A DNA stretch of 64,000 nucleotides from the NCBI RefSeq assembly GCF_027409185.1, contig NC_084478.1:80521624-80585623 (forward strand), in the 5' to 3' direction. Below, one piece after another: positions 12,059 through 23,081 of the stretch. Every line of letters starts with the position of its first letter. The stretch's first letter is position 1. The notes beneath the pieces are model-generated. The model had not been told where the DNA came from, ran no database searches, and saw only the letters and a list, made by a program, of their open reading frames with translations. The position numbers and the translations under genes are program-made. Source of the DNA: Cynocephalus volans. Lineage: Eukaryota; Chordata; Mammalia; Dermoptera; Cynocephalidae.

Positions 12059-15000
12059 ATTTAAAAGAAAAAGCAAAAGCTATAGATCAGGTTTGCACAT
12101 TTAAGACAAAAGCATCTAAAGCAAAGTTGGTGTCATATAGCATGGCAAGTTCTTTTAATTTACTTCAGATGAGGACTGATGATGTCATCGTCTCAGAGTG
12201 GCTGCATCAGTATCATTCCAGGTGCAGTGAATTGGGTGTAATTACCAATTGTTGAAACTCCAGAATGGGATTCTACTCCATATAATAGTTGATTCTGAGT
12301 CCAGAGAGTTTGTTAATGTTAAACTGTCCAGGACATTACTGCTTTCAGAGTGTACTTTCAGGATACTCTTTTGTAAAATTTTTGATCAATTACAAGTCTT
12401 TTGTTCAAGAACAGGATGTCTCATCTAAGTTACAAACACCCTCTTTAAGGCCAGGAAAATTTAGAGAACTGCTTTTGTAGAGAAGACGTTATTTCCTCCT
12501 TTATGATCAAGGCATTCCTCATAAAGGCATTGATAATCAATATCTTGATTGAAAAGGTCTTACTTTTCTGTGTATAAATCTCTCAGTGTTGGGAAGCCTC
12601 TTTCCCAGGTGGTGATGGAAAGAAGCATCTCAGCTTACTTTCTTTCAGTGATCTGTCCCACATTGCTGGGAAGACTGTTTCCCAGGTTGTGTTTTGTCCC
12701 ATGTCAGGGGGAAAGATGAACAGCAGGATGAAGCAGCAGTTAGGCCAAATTCAGGCTACATGAAAGAGGGGTCAGAACTTAGAAGTGAGACATGTTTTTT
12801 TTTTTTGTGACCAGTAAGGGGATTGTAACCCTTGGTTTGTTGTCACCCACACTGCGCTCAGCCAGTGAGTGCACCAGCCATCCCTATATAGGATCCGAAC
12901 CTGCGGCCTTGGTGCTCCCAGTGCCGCTGCGCTCCCAGCACCGCACTCTCCTGAGTGAGCCACGGGTTCGGCCTGAGACATGTTATCTTATATCCAAAGT
13001 TTTAAATTATATCCTGTTATAAAGAGAGAGAGTTAATTTTCATTGAACTTATAAAAATAGCCTCTTTGCCATAATAATCATAAGGATACTTAAAATTATT
13101 AAATTTGGGGGGGATTAAATAGGGAGAAAGCAAATGCTTTTACTTCTGTTTTAAATGACATTTTACCAAACTGTTGTTAGTTATAGATAGCTTAAGAGCA
13201 AGAGAGAGAGAGAGAGAGAGTTTTCTTACATTTGGGAAACAAAACATTAGGAGAACCAGCAGTGTTTTAAAATAATGAAATTGCCAAAATCCATAATTCT
13301 TTTAAATTAGTCCACTAATTAACCTTTGTTGTTTTGACTTTTGTGAACAATTTCATAAACCCATCAATTTTTTCATTAGAATTTTGGAAATTTATTTTAA
13401 AGGTATGAACTCAAAGTTTGTCAGGAAACTGTACCTATCAGAATTTTTTCATAAGATATTTGAAAACATAACATTTTAAAATTATAATTAAACCAAGATT
13501 ATGACTGGTAGCATTTATATCAAGACACAGATATTTAAGAACCTTGCAAAATTTTGGAACACATATCCATAATATCTTCAGTACTGACAATGCTTTCCCA
13601 TATAGTCTAATTTATTAAATAAGCCAATTAGTTTTGATATATTTTTTATATATCCTTTGAGAAACTCCAGGGCCCTTGGAACTCCTCAAAGTTATTCTAA
13701 ACCAAAAAGGTTGGGCTTTTAATTTTGGAAAGCTTTGTCAAGTAACAAAAGGCTTAAAACACTTAGTTGAATAAAATCACAAATTATTACAAAAAGTAAA
13801 ACCAAAGTGATAGAGGGTTTCAAAGGCAGAGAGCATGAGAAATTATCATGAAATAAGTTTCTTAAACCAGTTATCTAAGGGACAAAGAAAACCTTTTACA
13901 ATTTTGTATTAAGAGCAATCAAATGAAAAGACCTCTAGTAATCCTGTTTGATTAGTAAACCCAGGCTGTGATATGTACTGATAAGAACATTTTTATACAT
14001 TCAGATTAGTAAATAGGCGTCCATTTATCAGAGCAAATTATACAAAGCCCAGTTTGAGTTTTAGTTATATTAAACAAATACATATTTATGGTTTCCCAGC
14101 CAAAACCTTGGTGTAATAGATCTATTTTCTTATCAGTCAATGCTAACTAGGGCCTGTGCGATATTGGGCATAGGTTTCCTTTCACTAGCCATTTCAGGTC
14201 CCAGGGTTCCACGTGGCAGTTGGAGCCATGTGGAGCTTAAGACAGAGGGTGGTATATACATAAAAGATATTGTTTCTGCCAGCATGGCCAGGAGGCAGAG
14301 CTGAGATAACAAGGAGACATATTGACCTAGAGACAAATTTAGGTAAAAGGTTTAAATCAAATTTTGAAAATATATTTATCAAAACTTTAGAAGATTTAAG
14401 TCATGTGAACTTGAAAAGTATACTTATTTATTTAATGAGCATGCATTAATTATAAGCCAATTTGGTACCTTGCACATGACACAATTACACATACAGACAT
14501 GAACATATAGACATAACATACAGCTTACACACGCATATATGCAGACATAAACAACAAGAACAAACAAGGATCTTACAGGTTTTGTTCAGGATGTAAAAAA
14601 GCCTCACTAGTAAAAAGGACAGTCAGGTTTAGATTGTGTTTTTTCAAAAAGACTTATTGGTGAGGCTTCACCCTGCCTTAAAGAAAGCAAGATAAATTTA
14701 CATTGTAAAGCAAAGTATGCAAGCCTTTTCAAGAATATGCAGAGAAGACTCTCTTCCTTTTAAGGAAATAGCATAGAATTCTACCATAGGACTTTGTGAA
14801 GAAATATATAAATGAGACTAGAAGAGAATTTAGAAGTCTGTTTAAGATGCCAGAAAATTTGAGACCGACTAGTTAAATAGGTAGCTTTTAGGTTAGTTTT
14901 TGTTTCTTAAATGAGTTACTGAGCTTAATGGCTAAGCTATAGAAAGCTATTTGACTGTTGAAGTTTTCTAATTTACCCCGGGTCGATTTGGAGCTTGTTG

Positions 15001-15400
15001 TCATTATTTCTATCACTGGTGGTCTGATGTGTACCATCCCCGGTGAGACGGATTGAGGTGTGATGGCGAGGCATTGAGATTTTGGGATCAGATTCAATTC
15101 CTCGTCTGGTTTGGGGTTTCCCATAAGATTTAACAGCCTTATTAGCAGGAATCCATGGTGGGCCTGTGGGTGAGGGAACAGATACATACCCTCTCCCCCG
15201 TGTTAACAACGTGGCACATCTCAACCATTGTGGTCCCGTTGGCAGGTGGCAGTATAAAACCAAGAGTCTAGGTCTTTTTTTAGGAGGTATAAAGTGTCCC
15301 TCTGTGGCTGTTAATTTTGGGGAGTTACAATTTTAAAATTTAGTGTAAACAGAGCTTTAAAGATCTGTCCATGAGGGGCCAGTCCTATATCTATATTACC
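12059..15400 (-). pseudogene. Decayed env / 3' region of the class II provirus
   Basis: Between the integrase remnant and the 3' LTR the sequence is AT-rich and full of stops. Minus-strand frames at 14,888-15,263 lie where an env start would be expected and have a weakly leader-like, cysteine- and proline-bearing character. I could not identify a surface or transmembrane domain. A (GA)n run lies at 13,199-13,222. Part of it (about 13,400-13,600) resembles 21,340-21,640. Confidence 0.4.
12796..12973 (-). repeat. tRNA-Ile-like dimeric SINE inside the provirus
   Basis: A full dimer on the minus strand (GGCCGAACCCGTGGCTCAC head, two B-box units, poly-A tail seen as the T-run at 12,796-12,805). 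It lies inside the class II provirus, so it postdates proviral integration. Confidence 0.85.
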
Positions 15401-15795
15401 CCTGCTTTGTTTACTTATTGACATTCAAGAAGGCCATTAGTTCTTTCGACAATTGCCTGGCCAGTGGGGTTAAATGGGGTTCCTGTGACATATTTAATGT
15501 TCCAGTTGTCACAGAATACTTGAAAGACTTTGGAGGAGTATGCCGGTCCATTTTCTGTTTTAATTTGATTTGGAATCCCCATGGCAGCAAAGGCAGAAAG
15601 ACAATGTTTTTTAACATGTTTAGCAGTTTCTCCTGTTTGGACAGTGGCATGAATAAGACTAGAGTAAGTATCAACAGTAACATGTAAATATTTAAGAGTG
15701 ACTTCTACTTGCCAAATTTCATTACCTTCTATTCCTCAAGGGGAATTAGATTTAGAAAACCTCTGACAATTGGGAAAAGCACAAACAATACCTTC
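15401..15795 (-). pseudogene. Integrase remnant of the class II provirus
   Basis: Minus-strand frames, shifting between phases, show the retroviral integrase core. There is a VTVDTYS-type strand around 15,655-15,690, an '[15 protein letters not shown]'-type segment near 15,550 and a '[10 protein letters not shown]'-type segment near 15,440. These correspond to the D, D and E regions of the DDE core. The second region reads EN where DN is usual. Stops and a frame change break it. The zinc-binding N-terminal part is cut by the solo LTR. Confidence 0.75.
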
Positions 15796-16194
15796 TGTCC
15801 GGAGCCAAAGAGCCCGGTCATAGCCTGCCCAGGGTCATGAAGCCCTGCCAATAGCCCTCTGACACTAAAGATATAAATGCTGTGACCTTTCCTCCTTTTT
15901 TCTCCTTCTTACTGCTTGCACAGCCCTAGGCGTAGATCACCGCTGCTTTGCTTTAGATAGCTGAGAAATGTTCCATTTCCTGGAAAGATTTGCCTTGTGA
16001 TTTTTTCCAGAAAACTTCTGCATACTTCCTTATCTGCTGATTCCCTCCTGCTGTCTATATAAGCTGTGACCTTCTGGCTAATAAACGAGACTTGATCAGA
16101 ATCCTGTCTTGTCTCCATTTCTCACGTCTCTTGTCCCATCCAATTCCCACACCCCCCTCCAGGGTCTGCATTGAATATCCCGCGGGTCAGGACA
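15796..16194 (+). mobile_element. Antisense solo LTR inserted in proviral pol
   Basis: The 399-bp unit starts TGTCCGGAGC and ends GTCAGGACA. ACCTTC (15,790-15,795) and ACCTTG (16,195-16,200) flank it as a 6-bp target duplication with one mismatch. Plus orientation is set by a TATATAAG box near 16,054 and an AATAAA near 16,080. It splits the RNase H to integrase junction of the provirus, whose frames line up again when it is removed. The 6-bp duplication indicates a class II ERV. Confidence 0.8.
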
Positions 16195-17290
16195 ACCTTG
16201 AGCTTGCCTATAAGAGATCTGATGCATATTAGACAAAGCTTGTGCACCCTGATGAAAAAACTGATGAGAATCCATACCTTTCTGTAAAACATTGTTATAC
16301 ATAACAAAGTGATCAGCCATATCATTTCCAATTGTTAAAGGGCCAGGAAGACCAGAATGAGAATGCATGTGAGTTACATAGAAAGGATGATGTCTTTTTT
16401 GAATAAGTTTTTGCAAATGTCCAAACATTTCAAATAAAAGAAAATCATTTCCCTCACGGACAGATGCATCTTGAATTACCTGCAAGACTCCAACTAGGTA
16501 GGCAGAGTCAACTACTAAACTAAGTGGCTGATTGTAAAAATTTTGCAAAGCTGCAATGGCAGCCACCAACCCAGCCCCCCAAGCGTGCCCACGATGGACA
16601 GCAACAAAATGCCTCCAGATTCCCTGCTCCCACCATGCTATGGATTCCTTTCCAGATCTGCCAGAACCATAGATAAACACAGACAGCGCCCAAGGGAGGG
16701 GAACAGGGGACAAACGGGATCCCAACTGCATGGGCAGCATTCGGAGTCCCTGCAAAACTCTATCATGGGACAATGAGAACTGCATCCCACCAACAAAATC
16801 AACCATAGCCATCTGCAAAGACTCTGATTGTTTAAGGGAAGCACAAAAATCAGCCCCAGAATGACCAGTATTAACAACATCAGGATCACACCCAGCAAGC
16901 ACTCGATAATGGTGTCCTCCTCCAGTGAGCAGCCAAATACATTGTTCCATTTCAGCATATAATTTCCTTTTTTTGTTGATGGGGTAAGAAAATCCATTTA
17001 ATGACTCCTATTTGAGGAAGAAATTGGCAAAGCAAACCTGTGGGACTATGTGGGGTGTTTAAAATAATGAAATGAATGACTTGAGATTTAACAACATGTG
17101 TTAATTGTCTGGAATGTAAAAAGGATTCAATCTGCTTTAATTCTAATTTTGTTTCTTCAAATAAGTAACAAGAGGAGACCAGGGACAGATCAGGGTCTCC
17201 CTTTAAGGTATTAAACAAATGTTGTAATTAATAATTTGTAACACTCATAGAAGGTTGGAGCCAGTTAATGTGGCCAAGTAATTTTTGTAA
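16195..17290 (-). pseudogene. RT connection and RNase H remnant of the class II provirus
   Basis: A 285-codon minus-strand frame (16,096-16,950) carries RNase H landmarks. These are an FIYGSG segment where FTDGS is usual (first catalytic Asp replaced), VVDSAY with its Asp kept, and a HSHSGLPGPL...GNDMAD block typical of betaretrovirus RNase H. The last codons of that frame run into the inserted LTR. A second frame at 16,952-17,218 continues upstream into the RT connection region. The enzyme cannot be active because of the changed residue and the frame breaks. Confidence 0.8.
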
Positions 17291-17640
17291 GTCATTTAGA
17301 AGTAAAAGGCTCCTGAATATGGAAAGATATACTTTGTGGCCATATACTTCTCTGAGTGATCAAAAAAACCAAGGCATTTCCAAGGCTCCTTTTTTTGAAT
17401 TTTATCTGGAGCTACTTGTAAACCAGCATTATTAACTTGTTTGATTAAATGTATATAAACTTGTGATAGCAGTTCTGGATTGTCACGAGCATTGTCAATT
17501 TGTCTAGTTACAGCATCTTGAAGACAATTAATAAAATCTATATAAGGCACAGTGGGTCCCTGTCTAACACTAGCAAAAGATTTAGTGGGAGCATTTCAGG
17601 GACCATGCCATGGCTCCAAATGTCCCATTTGCAACTGTTG
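17291..17640 (-). pseudogene. Rearranged capsid/RT fragment of the class II provirus
   Basis: The minus-strand frame at 17,296-17,550 begins with a segment like the C-terminal part of a betaretrovirus capsid (SFASVRQGP, then an LQDAV run). It then passes straight into an RT segment (GLQVAPDKIQ, then CLGF), which normally lies past the YxDD site. The catalytic part of RT is missing here. This order is not that of an intact provirus and implies an internal deletion or recombination. Confidence 0.5.
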
Positions 17641-18130
17641 TTTAACAAATAAAGTAGCTTGATTTAATTTCTCCTCTTTAAGAGGCCACTGTTCCACCCA
17701 AACAGGAGGACCAGGGGTCCATTGTAATTTGGATGGTGGGACTGTGGCCGTGGCCATCATGATAAATTTTGAAGGAGGTGTCCCAATATAAATATCCCAT
17801 TGAGCAGGGAGGTCTCAGCCCCATAGGGTTTGAGGGAGATCTGGAACATAAAGCATAATGGAGGCAGTTTGTCCCTCGGGGCCAGTACACAAGGAAGGAT
17901 TTTTACTTTGATAAGGGATTTTGAACCTGCCTAATCCAGTAACTGTAACTGGTGAAGAAGTTACTTTCCATAATGGGGTCCAAATCCTTCTTAGCAATTA
18001 TGGTACCATCAGCCCCTGAACCTGTAATTAATTTTTGTTCAACAGATAATGTCAACAGTGGCTGAGTCTTATCTAATCTTTGTATCAAAGGCACATCAGG
18101 GGAAGCAAGAGGTTGAAGTTTAGATTTTGT
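17641..18130 (-). pseudogene. Protease to early RT remnant of the class II provirus
   Basis: Minus-strand frames contain a protease-like segment in which the usual Asp-Thr/Ser-Gly-Ala active site reads GSGAD (catalytic Asp gone). Near 17,815-17,860 there is a 'LPQTLWG' type C-terminal motif. An RT-start-like segment (EEKLNQA...GHLEPW) follows. Stops interrupt it. Confidence 0.6.
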
Positions 18131-18852
18131 TTCAGGAATTTTGTCCCAAGCCTTTATGGCTGCTTGAGCTGTTTGATCAAGTAACATGTCCATGCTAATT
18201 TGAAACTCATCCTGTAAATTTTTGAGTGAAGTAGCATGTAAGGCTTCCCGATATTCTTGTAGCCATACAGTATATTGAGCAGGAGCTTAAACAGTTTTTC
18301 CAAGTATTTTCCAATGCCAAGGGGTCATATTATACCCATTAGCAATTGATTCTAAGCATTCCTTAGTAAAAGTACTATATAAGCCATTTTCTGTGATGCT
18401 CTTTTTAAATCTTTTAAACAAGGAGAACGGGAGGTTTTCATGTCTCAACTGAGTCTCAGTTCTTACAACAGGAAAGATATGATGAGCATCAACTCCCATG
18501 TTATGTCCTTTAAGACAGGACTCCATCAAGGGAAAAAATGAATTGTTTCCCCCAAAGGTGGAGGTGGGAGAGGAGGAGGAGGAGGAGGAGGCAAGGATTG
18601 CTTTTCATCTTCTTTAGTGGCATAAACACGTGTTTTCCTTTTGTTAAGGTTCTGAATAATTTTTAAAGCAATTCGACAAAATTTCCAAGCCACTATAAGC
18701 AATAATAATTTAATTAGATGACGGTTAGTTACTTTATAACCTACTGCCTTAAGGAGACATAGAAGGACTGAACTACGTTGAATTTCCCTCTTAGACAGTA
18801 AACTACCCATAATCGCAAGAATAGATAGAGAGTTGAGAGAATAAGAAAGCAA
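18131..18852 (-). pseudogene. gag remnant (matrix and N-terminal capsid)
   Basis: The minus-strand frame 18,526-18,852 includes MGSLLSK, a plausible myristoylated matrix start, followed by a basic/hydrophobic matrix-like stretch and a polyproline run (near 18,560-18,585). The next frame (18,287-18,529) resembles the N-terminal half of a betaretrovirus capsid, with FKRFKKSI and TPWHWKILG segments. A stop and a frame change separate the parts. The C-terminal capsid and nucleocapsid do not follow in order. Confidence 0.7.
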
Positions 18853-19177
18853 AATGTCTGGACAAAGCCCTAGCTAAACACTGCAGCAGGTGTGCAATCG
18901 CTTAATCAAAAGCCACCTCTTTGATCCCCCTTGCCGGGATTTCCCTCTTGACGGGATGAGTAGATGTACTCTCTTTCCTTCGCCTCATTTGTCAAAGCCT
19001 CCCCTTTTGATGGGGACTTCGCTTTTGACAGGAACCTCCCTTTTGGCGGGATGAGTAGTGGATGCCCTCTTTCTTTTCACCTCTTTTGTTGCAGCCTATT
19101 CTTTCTTTTCCTTTCCAAGGCTTGGCAGGTTGGTCTCTGATCCATGGACACAGAATTTCCTCACATGGGTCACCATT
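18853..19177 (-). other. Proviral leader with tRNA-Lys-type primer binding site
   Basis: Two bases inside the 5' LTR end, the minus strand reads TGGTGACCCATGTGAGG (plus coordinates about 19,159-19,175). This is close to the primer binding site complementary to tRNA-Lys(1,2). Downstream leader sequence contains short repeated GGGA/CCCTTTTGACG-like blocks (18,930-19,055). The left palindrome arm begins inside this leader, at about 19,045. Confidence 0.65.
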
Positions 19178-19695
19178 TGTTGCTTTACCTCCCACGGATT
19201 TGTCACCCCTTTTCCCCTGTGAGACGGCCCAGAAAGGGGTTAATATCCCAGAACCCTCAAGTGTGAGGCATTCCTTCCATTTGTGAAATTAATCATGAAT
19301 TGGGGTTCTCTTCCTGAATTTATTCTCCAGCCCAGCAAGTTACAGGAAGAGACATAGGTGGGGTTTTGCTAAGTACAGTTTAACAAATTTAACAATAGAA
19401 GCTGGTAACCTTCAGAAAGTCAAGCAAGGTGACCTTCTGTAATGCAATTTGCAACAAAGGCTTGATTTTAGCAAACATTCTCTTCTTACAGCAATTTCCC
19501 AGTATCTTTACATATCAATCAGTAACCTGTCTGTCTCTGAGCCAGCAACCTTGCTGTGTTACAACTCTTTATCTTACAACAGAGACTCAATAGCCTGGGG
19601 GAAATTTCCTGTTTTCTGTAAGGTCAATATTTGAAACTGCAAGGCTTTGGAAAACCAAGCCCTGTGAAGTACATTTGCTTTATGAATATTCCACA
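19178..19695 (-). repeat. 5' LTR of the class II provirus (left arm copy)
   Basis: 518-bp LTR, TGTGGAATATTC at the start and GGTAAAGCAACA at the end on the minus strand. It lies inside the left palindrome arm. Its mirror at 56,279-56,796 appears to differ at only about one base. Confidence 0.9.
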
Positions 19696-19701
19696 TATGG
19701 G

Positions 19702-21250
19702 TGCACACAAGGCCCTTTTTTCCCCCAGTTTTTTTAGTTTTATTATTCATAAAAACATTACTTGGAATGGTGAAATTAGCAGTTTCTCACCAAGGGTCTG
19801 AGACAAAGTTATTACAGGTTAAGAGTACTATAGTACCCTGGCTCATAGATCAGTTAGCAAGAAACTCCTTTTGGGCTTGTGGTGCAACTCTAATTATAGC
19901 ATTATTCTGCCAAGTGAAAGAGGTAGGCATAAGTAAGGAAAAATTAAGAGAAATAAGAGTTTCACAATGGCAGAGAAGTCTTGATCTGTGACCTTGGGGA
20001 AGTTGTTCACGTTTAGGATGCCATCTGAGGACAAATTTCTCTGGTTAGATTTACCTTATGGTCTCCAAGGCATGTGCAGTTTCAAGAGTCTGGAGGGGCC
20101 CTTGAGCTGTGAGATGTGAACCCAAGGTTCGAGGTCCCAAAGTTTTGCTGCAGTTTGGGTGGCAAGAGCAGTCTTCCTCTGATGTCCTTTCTGGAAGATC
20201 CAGTCTCTAGGTTTTAGATTTTGAAGGGTTTGATTGTACTCAGTCAGTGGATCATAAACAGCTACCTAACCTCTACCTGGTAAAAATGCACTTTGGCATA
20301 ATACATTAAAGCCTTGCAGCATTTAGTCATCTCAGAGTTTAGGAGAGCAGGAGAGTCATGAGGTTCCGTTGTTAGAGGCATAAGCCTTCTAGTGAATATT
20401 TCATAAGGGGTCAACTTATGTTTCCCACTGGAAGTAGATCTGATTTTCATCAATCTACAAAACCTTTGACCAAGGCAATTCAGTTGATTAAATTAGTTTT
20501 GTCTAATGCTATTGTATCTGTATACCTCATTTAACTGTTTTATAACTGTCCAGTGGAACAAGTGCCCTATCATTGGACATTTTCTCCAGGCACATCACAT
20601 TAGAGAAACACATTTTTAAAATAACCTTTTAGCTACTGTTATAGCATAGTCCTGCCTGCATGGGAAAGCTTCTATACAATCAGAAACATGCATTGAAAAT
20701 GACAATTGAATGAAATCCCTCTATAAATGTTTAAATGACCCATCAGATAGCAGAAATGTACCTGAAGTTTTGATTGTCTTCCCAGAATTATGGGTTTGAC
20801 AAACCAAACATTGGCCATAAGGCACTTTAGCAATTTTATAAGTCACCACACCAATTTTTTCCCCATAATTTGGATCATTTTATCTCTTCCATGATGAGTC
20901 ATGGAGTGCAGGGCTTTTAATAATAAAGCTTTTATTAAAGGAAGGATGAGGCAGCCATTCAGGCTCTCCATGAGGCCACACTTAATGTTGGATTTATAGA
21001 TATATTTTAAATACCAATTTTGTTTCTCTAATTCAGGTACATCACATTGCTTATCAAATGGGTTATCATAGGTAATTTGACCTGAATTATGGAGTTCATT
21101 CAAATTGTATATCTTAATAATTTCAGTACAGACTTAGTATGAAAATTCGCCAAAGCATTCCTTTGGCATTTAATTAATTCTTGTCTTACTTGATGTTGGT
21201 TAGCAGTTTTATAAACCAGTTATGTTTTTTTCATTAGAGTTCAGGAAAAC
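19702..21250 (-). pseudogene. Class I ERV pol remnant (left arm)
   Basis: Minus-strand frames (20,843-21,103 and 20,262-20,453 among others) show a class I integrase in pieces. There is an HHCC-like region around 'SMTHHGRDKM' followed by a C..C pair near 20,800. A core segment containing 'EAFPCRQ' lies near 20,670. A C-terminal part includes 'KLTPYEIFTRR', the typical KxxPYE motif of gammaretrovirus integrases. Frames are broken. The same remnant is mirrored in the right arm. The class II provirus integrated just downstream of it. Confidence 0.75.
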
Positions 21251-21325
21251 TCTTTTTTTTTTTTTGGCGGCTGGCCAGGATGGGGAACCCTTGACCTCGG
21301 TGTTATAAAACTGTGCTCCAACTAG
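21251..21325 (-). repeat. tRNA-Ile-like SINE monomer (left arm)
   Basis: GGCTGGCC-type unit with a T-run at 21,251-21,265 (A tail on the minus strand). Present at the mirrored site 54,648-54,720, so it predates the palindrome. Confidence 0.75.
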
Positions 21326-21600
21326 GAAATTCTTACCTAGTCCAATGATATGATCTAAAGGCTATCAGAAACCTGTACTTGTCAGAGTCCTTTCCATTCT
21401 TCCCATGAACTTCCTTGAAGGCACAACACTTTAGATTATAACTGTTTGTAAAGAGCTTTAAGAAAAAGCATCAGAATCAAACAATTAACTGTGAACAACA
21501 AAACTTAAAACGGTATGACTAAAGATGCAATCGATAAGAAAATTGGGTTATTTCTTTGACTTTTGATAATTTAACATAATAATCATAATTATGACTGATA

Positions 21601-21864
21601 ACATACCAAGACATGTTAGACCTTTAGGAATTTCATACAATTTTGTAACATGTATTAATAGCATATCCATACAAATATAACTCAAAAGATGATAATCTTA
21701 TCCCTATTTTATATCCAAGGCACAAACGTGATAGCCTGCTCAAGGTCAACAGATAGTATGTGGTAGAATCAGGACTTAAACTCTGGGTATGGGTTTATAC
21801 AGATCCAAATCTGTGCTATGCAACTATGAGAAAACACAGTATGTTGCAATAATAAATATGCTGC
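21601..21864. other. Segment missing from the right arm
   Basis: These 264 bases are absent at the mirrored site in the right arm (near 54,371). The junction there shares ACA with both edges. The segment includes MIR-like text (21,680-21,800, minus orientation, 'caaggtcaacagatagtatg'). The left state is probably ancestral because the text continues an older element that also resembles 13,500-13,580. Confidence 0.75.
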
Positions 21865-22067
21865 ACAATTCTGAGCAGAAAAAAGGAAAAGGGATTTGTG
21901 AATACACTATAATCAGAACTATGTAAAATATGTATATGACAGGTTAAAAACTCAAGAAGTCTGCAAAATATCTAGAGTCATATTGCAGTAAAACATGACT
22001 GTCCAAGCTCTGTTTCTGGGGACCAGGAAGTCCAGTGGCTCTGAATCTTTTTTGGGCTATAGGACCT

Positions 22068-22372
22068 GTATTAGTCTTGTCACATTGCCCTAACAAATAC
22101 CACAGGCTGGGTGGCTTAAACAACAGAAATTTACTTTTTCACAGTTCTGGACACTAGAAGTCCAAGATCAAGGTGCAAGCAAATTTGATTCTTGGTGAAG
22201 ACCCTCCTCCTGACTTGGAAATGGCCACCTTCTTGCTGTGTACTCACATGGCAGAGAGAAAGTGAGCTCTAGTGTCTCTTCTTATAAGGACACCAGTCCT
22301 ATTGGATTAGGGCCCTGCCCTCATTTAACCTTAATTACCTCCCTAAAGGTCCTGTCTCTAAGTACAGTCACA
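22068..22372 (-). repeat. MLT1-type LTR, 5' end deleted (left arm)
   Basis: On the minus strand this is an MLT1-type MaLR LTR whose first part is lost. The mirrored copy at 53,806-54,169 is complete. A 93-bp block (right arm 53,771-53,863), spanning the LTR start and its flank, is absent here. Confidence 0.8.
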
Positions 22373-22737
22373 CTCTACACAGGAGACTACATACATCACT
22401 CCCCACAACATGGCACATGATTTCAGGAAGTTCATGGACACCACGTTGAGAACCACTGTTCCAGGCCACCTTCCTCTTTTCACAGATGTAAAAATGGAGG
22501 TTCAAAAAGGGGAAGTGATTTTCAGCAGGTTACGAGAGAGCCAGGTCATCTAGTGCTTGCCCTACTGTGTCACTACAGCTGTGGCTAATGTCTGGAATCC
22601 TGCTCACAGCACCAATTGTCTAGCTCTTAATCCTATTCGTGATGCCAATTGTAAAGCTACTCGACCATGACTATGCCAGTTGTCTGGCTCTTTTACCTGC
22701 TGGTAATTCTGCACTGACTGGGCTGATTGTTGAGCTA

Positions 22738-22868
22738 GGGCTGGGTCTGGAGCTCCCAGACCCCTCAAGCCCATTCACAGACTGGGTCACAAACCCTTCA
22801 CATGCCAGGCTGGGTCCCCAGACCCCTCAGACACCAGGCTGGGTCACCAGACCCCTTACACACAGGTC
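22738..22868. repeat. Short minisatellite, about 28-30-bp units (left arm)
   Basis: Three to four units built on GCTGGGTC...CCAGACCCCT. Mirrored at 53,275-53,405. The surrounding 22,600-23,030 may be an old LTR with leader, since a 'ttggtgctgtgagcaggat' PBS-like string lies at the mirrored site near 53,528. That reading is weak. Confidence 0.6.
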
Positions 22869-23047
22869 TGTGAGCTAGGTAACAGTCCAAAAGGTCCTTG
22901 GAGCCATAGGTTGGAAAGCATGGCTGCATGGGGCACACGCCCGAGGCCAATGCCCACCCACCTGCTTCACTAAAACTCTCTCTCTCTCTGAAGAACACAA
23001 GAATAGCAACAAAACTAAAAAGATACATTGGCGTGCATACGCACTAA

Positions 23048-23049
<2 letters not shown>

Positions 23050-23080
<31 letters not shown>
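23050..23080. repeat. (CA)n microsatellite (left arm)
   Basis: About 15 uninterrupted CA units. The mirrored tract at 53,043-53,094 is about 21 bases longer and carries a TTTG interruption. Confidence 0.95.

Positions 23081-23081
<1 letters not shown>

Larger units (their letters stand above)
11477..19695 (-). mobile_element. Class II (betaretrovirus-like) provirus
   Basis: An 8.2-kb provirus lies on the minus strand, bounded by TG...CA LTRs (5' LTR 19,178-19,695; 3' LTR 11,477-12,040). A perfect 6-bp target duplication, TATGGG, lies at 11,471-11,476 and 19,696-19,701. Reading from the 5' end, it has a tRNA-Lys-type primer binding site, gag, protease, reverse transcriptase, RNase H, integrase, a decayed env region and a polypurine tract. 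Six-base duplications and Lys primer use fit class II ERVs. All genes are broken by stops, frameshifts and rearrangement. A SINE (12,796-12,973) and an antisense solo LTR (15,796-16,194) are inserted in it. The palindrome's left outer boundary (about 19,045) falls inside its leader. Confidence 0.88.

Noticed and set aside
22600-23030. 5' LTR and primer binding site of the class I ERV
   Set aside because: There is a PBS-like string and LTR-like text, but no clear TG...CA ends and no match to the LTR at 9,844-10,182.
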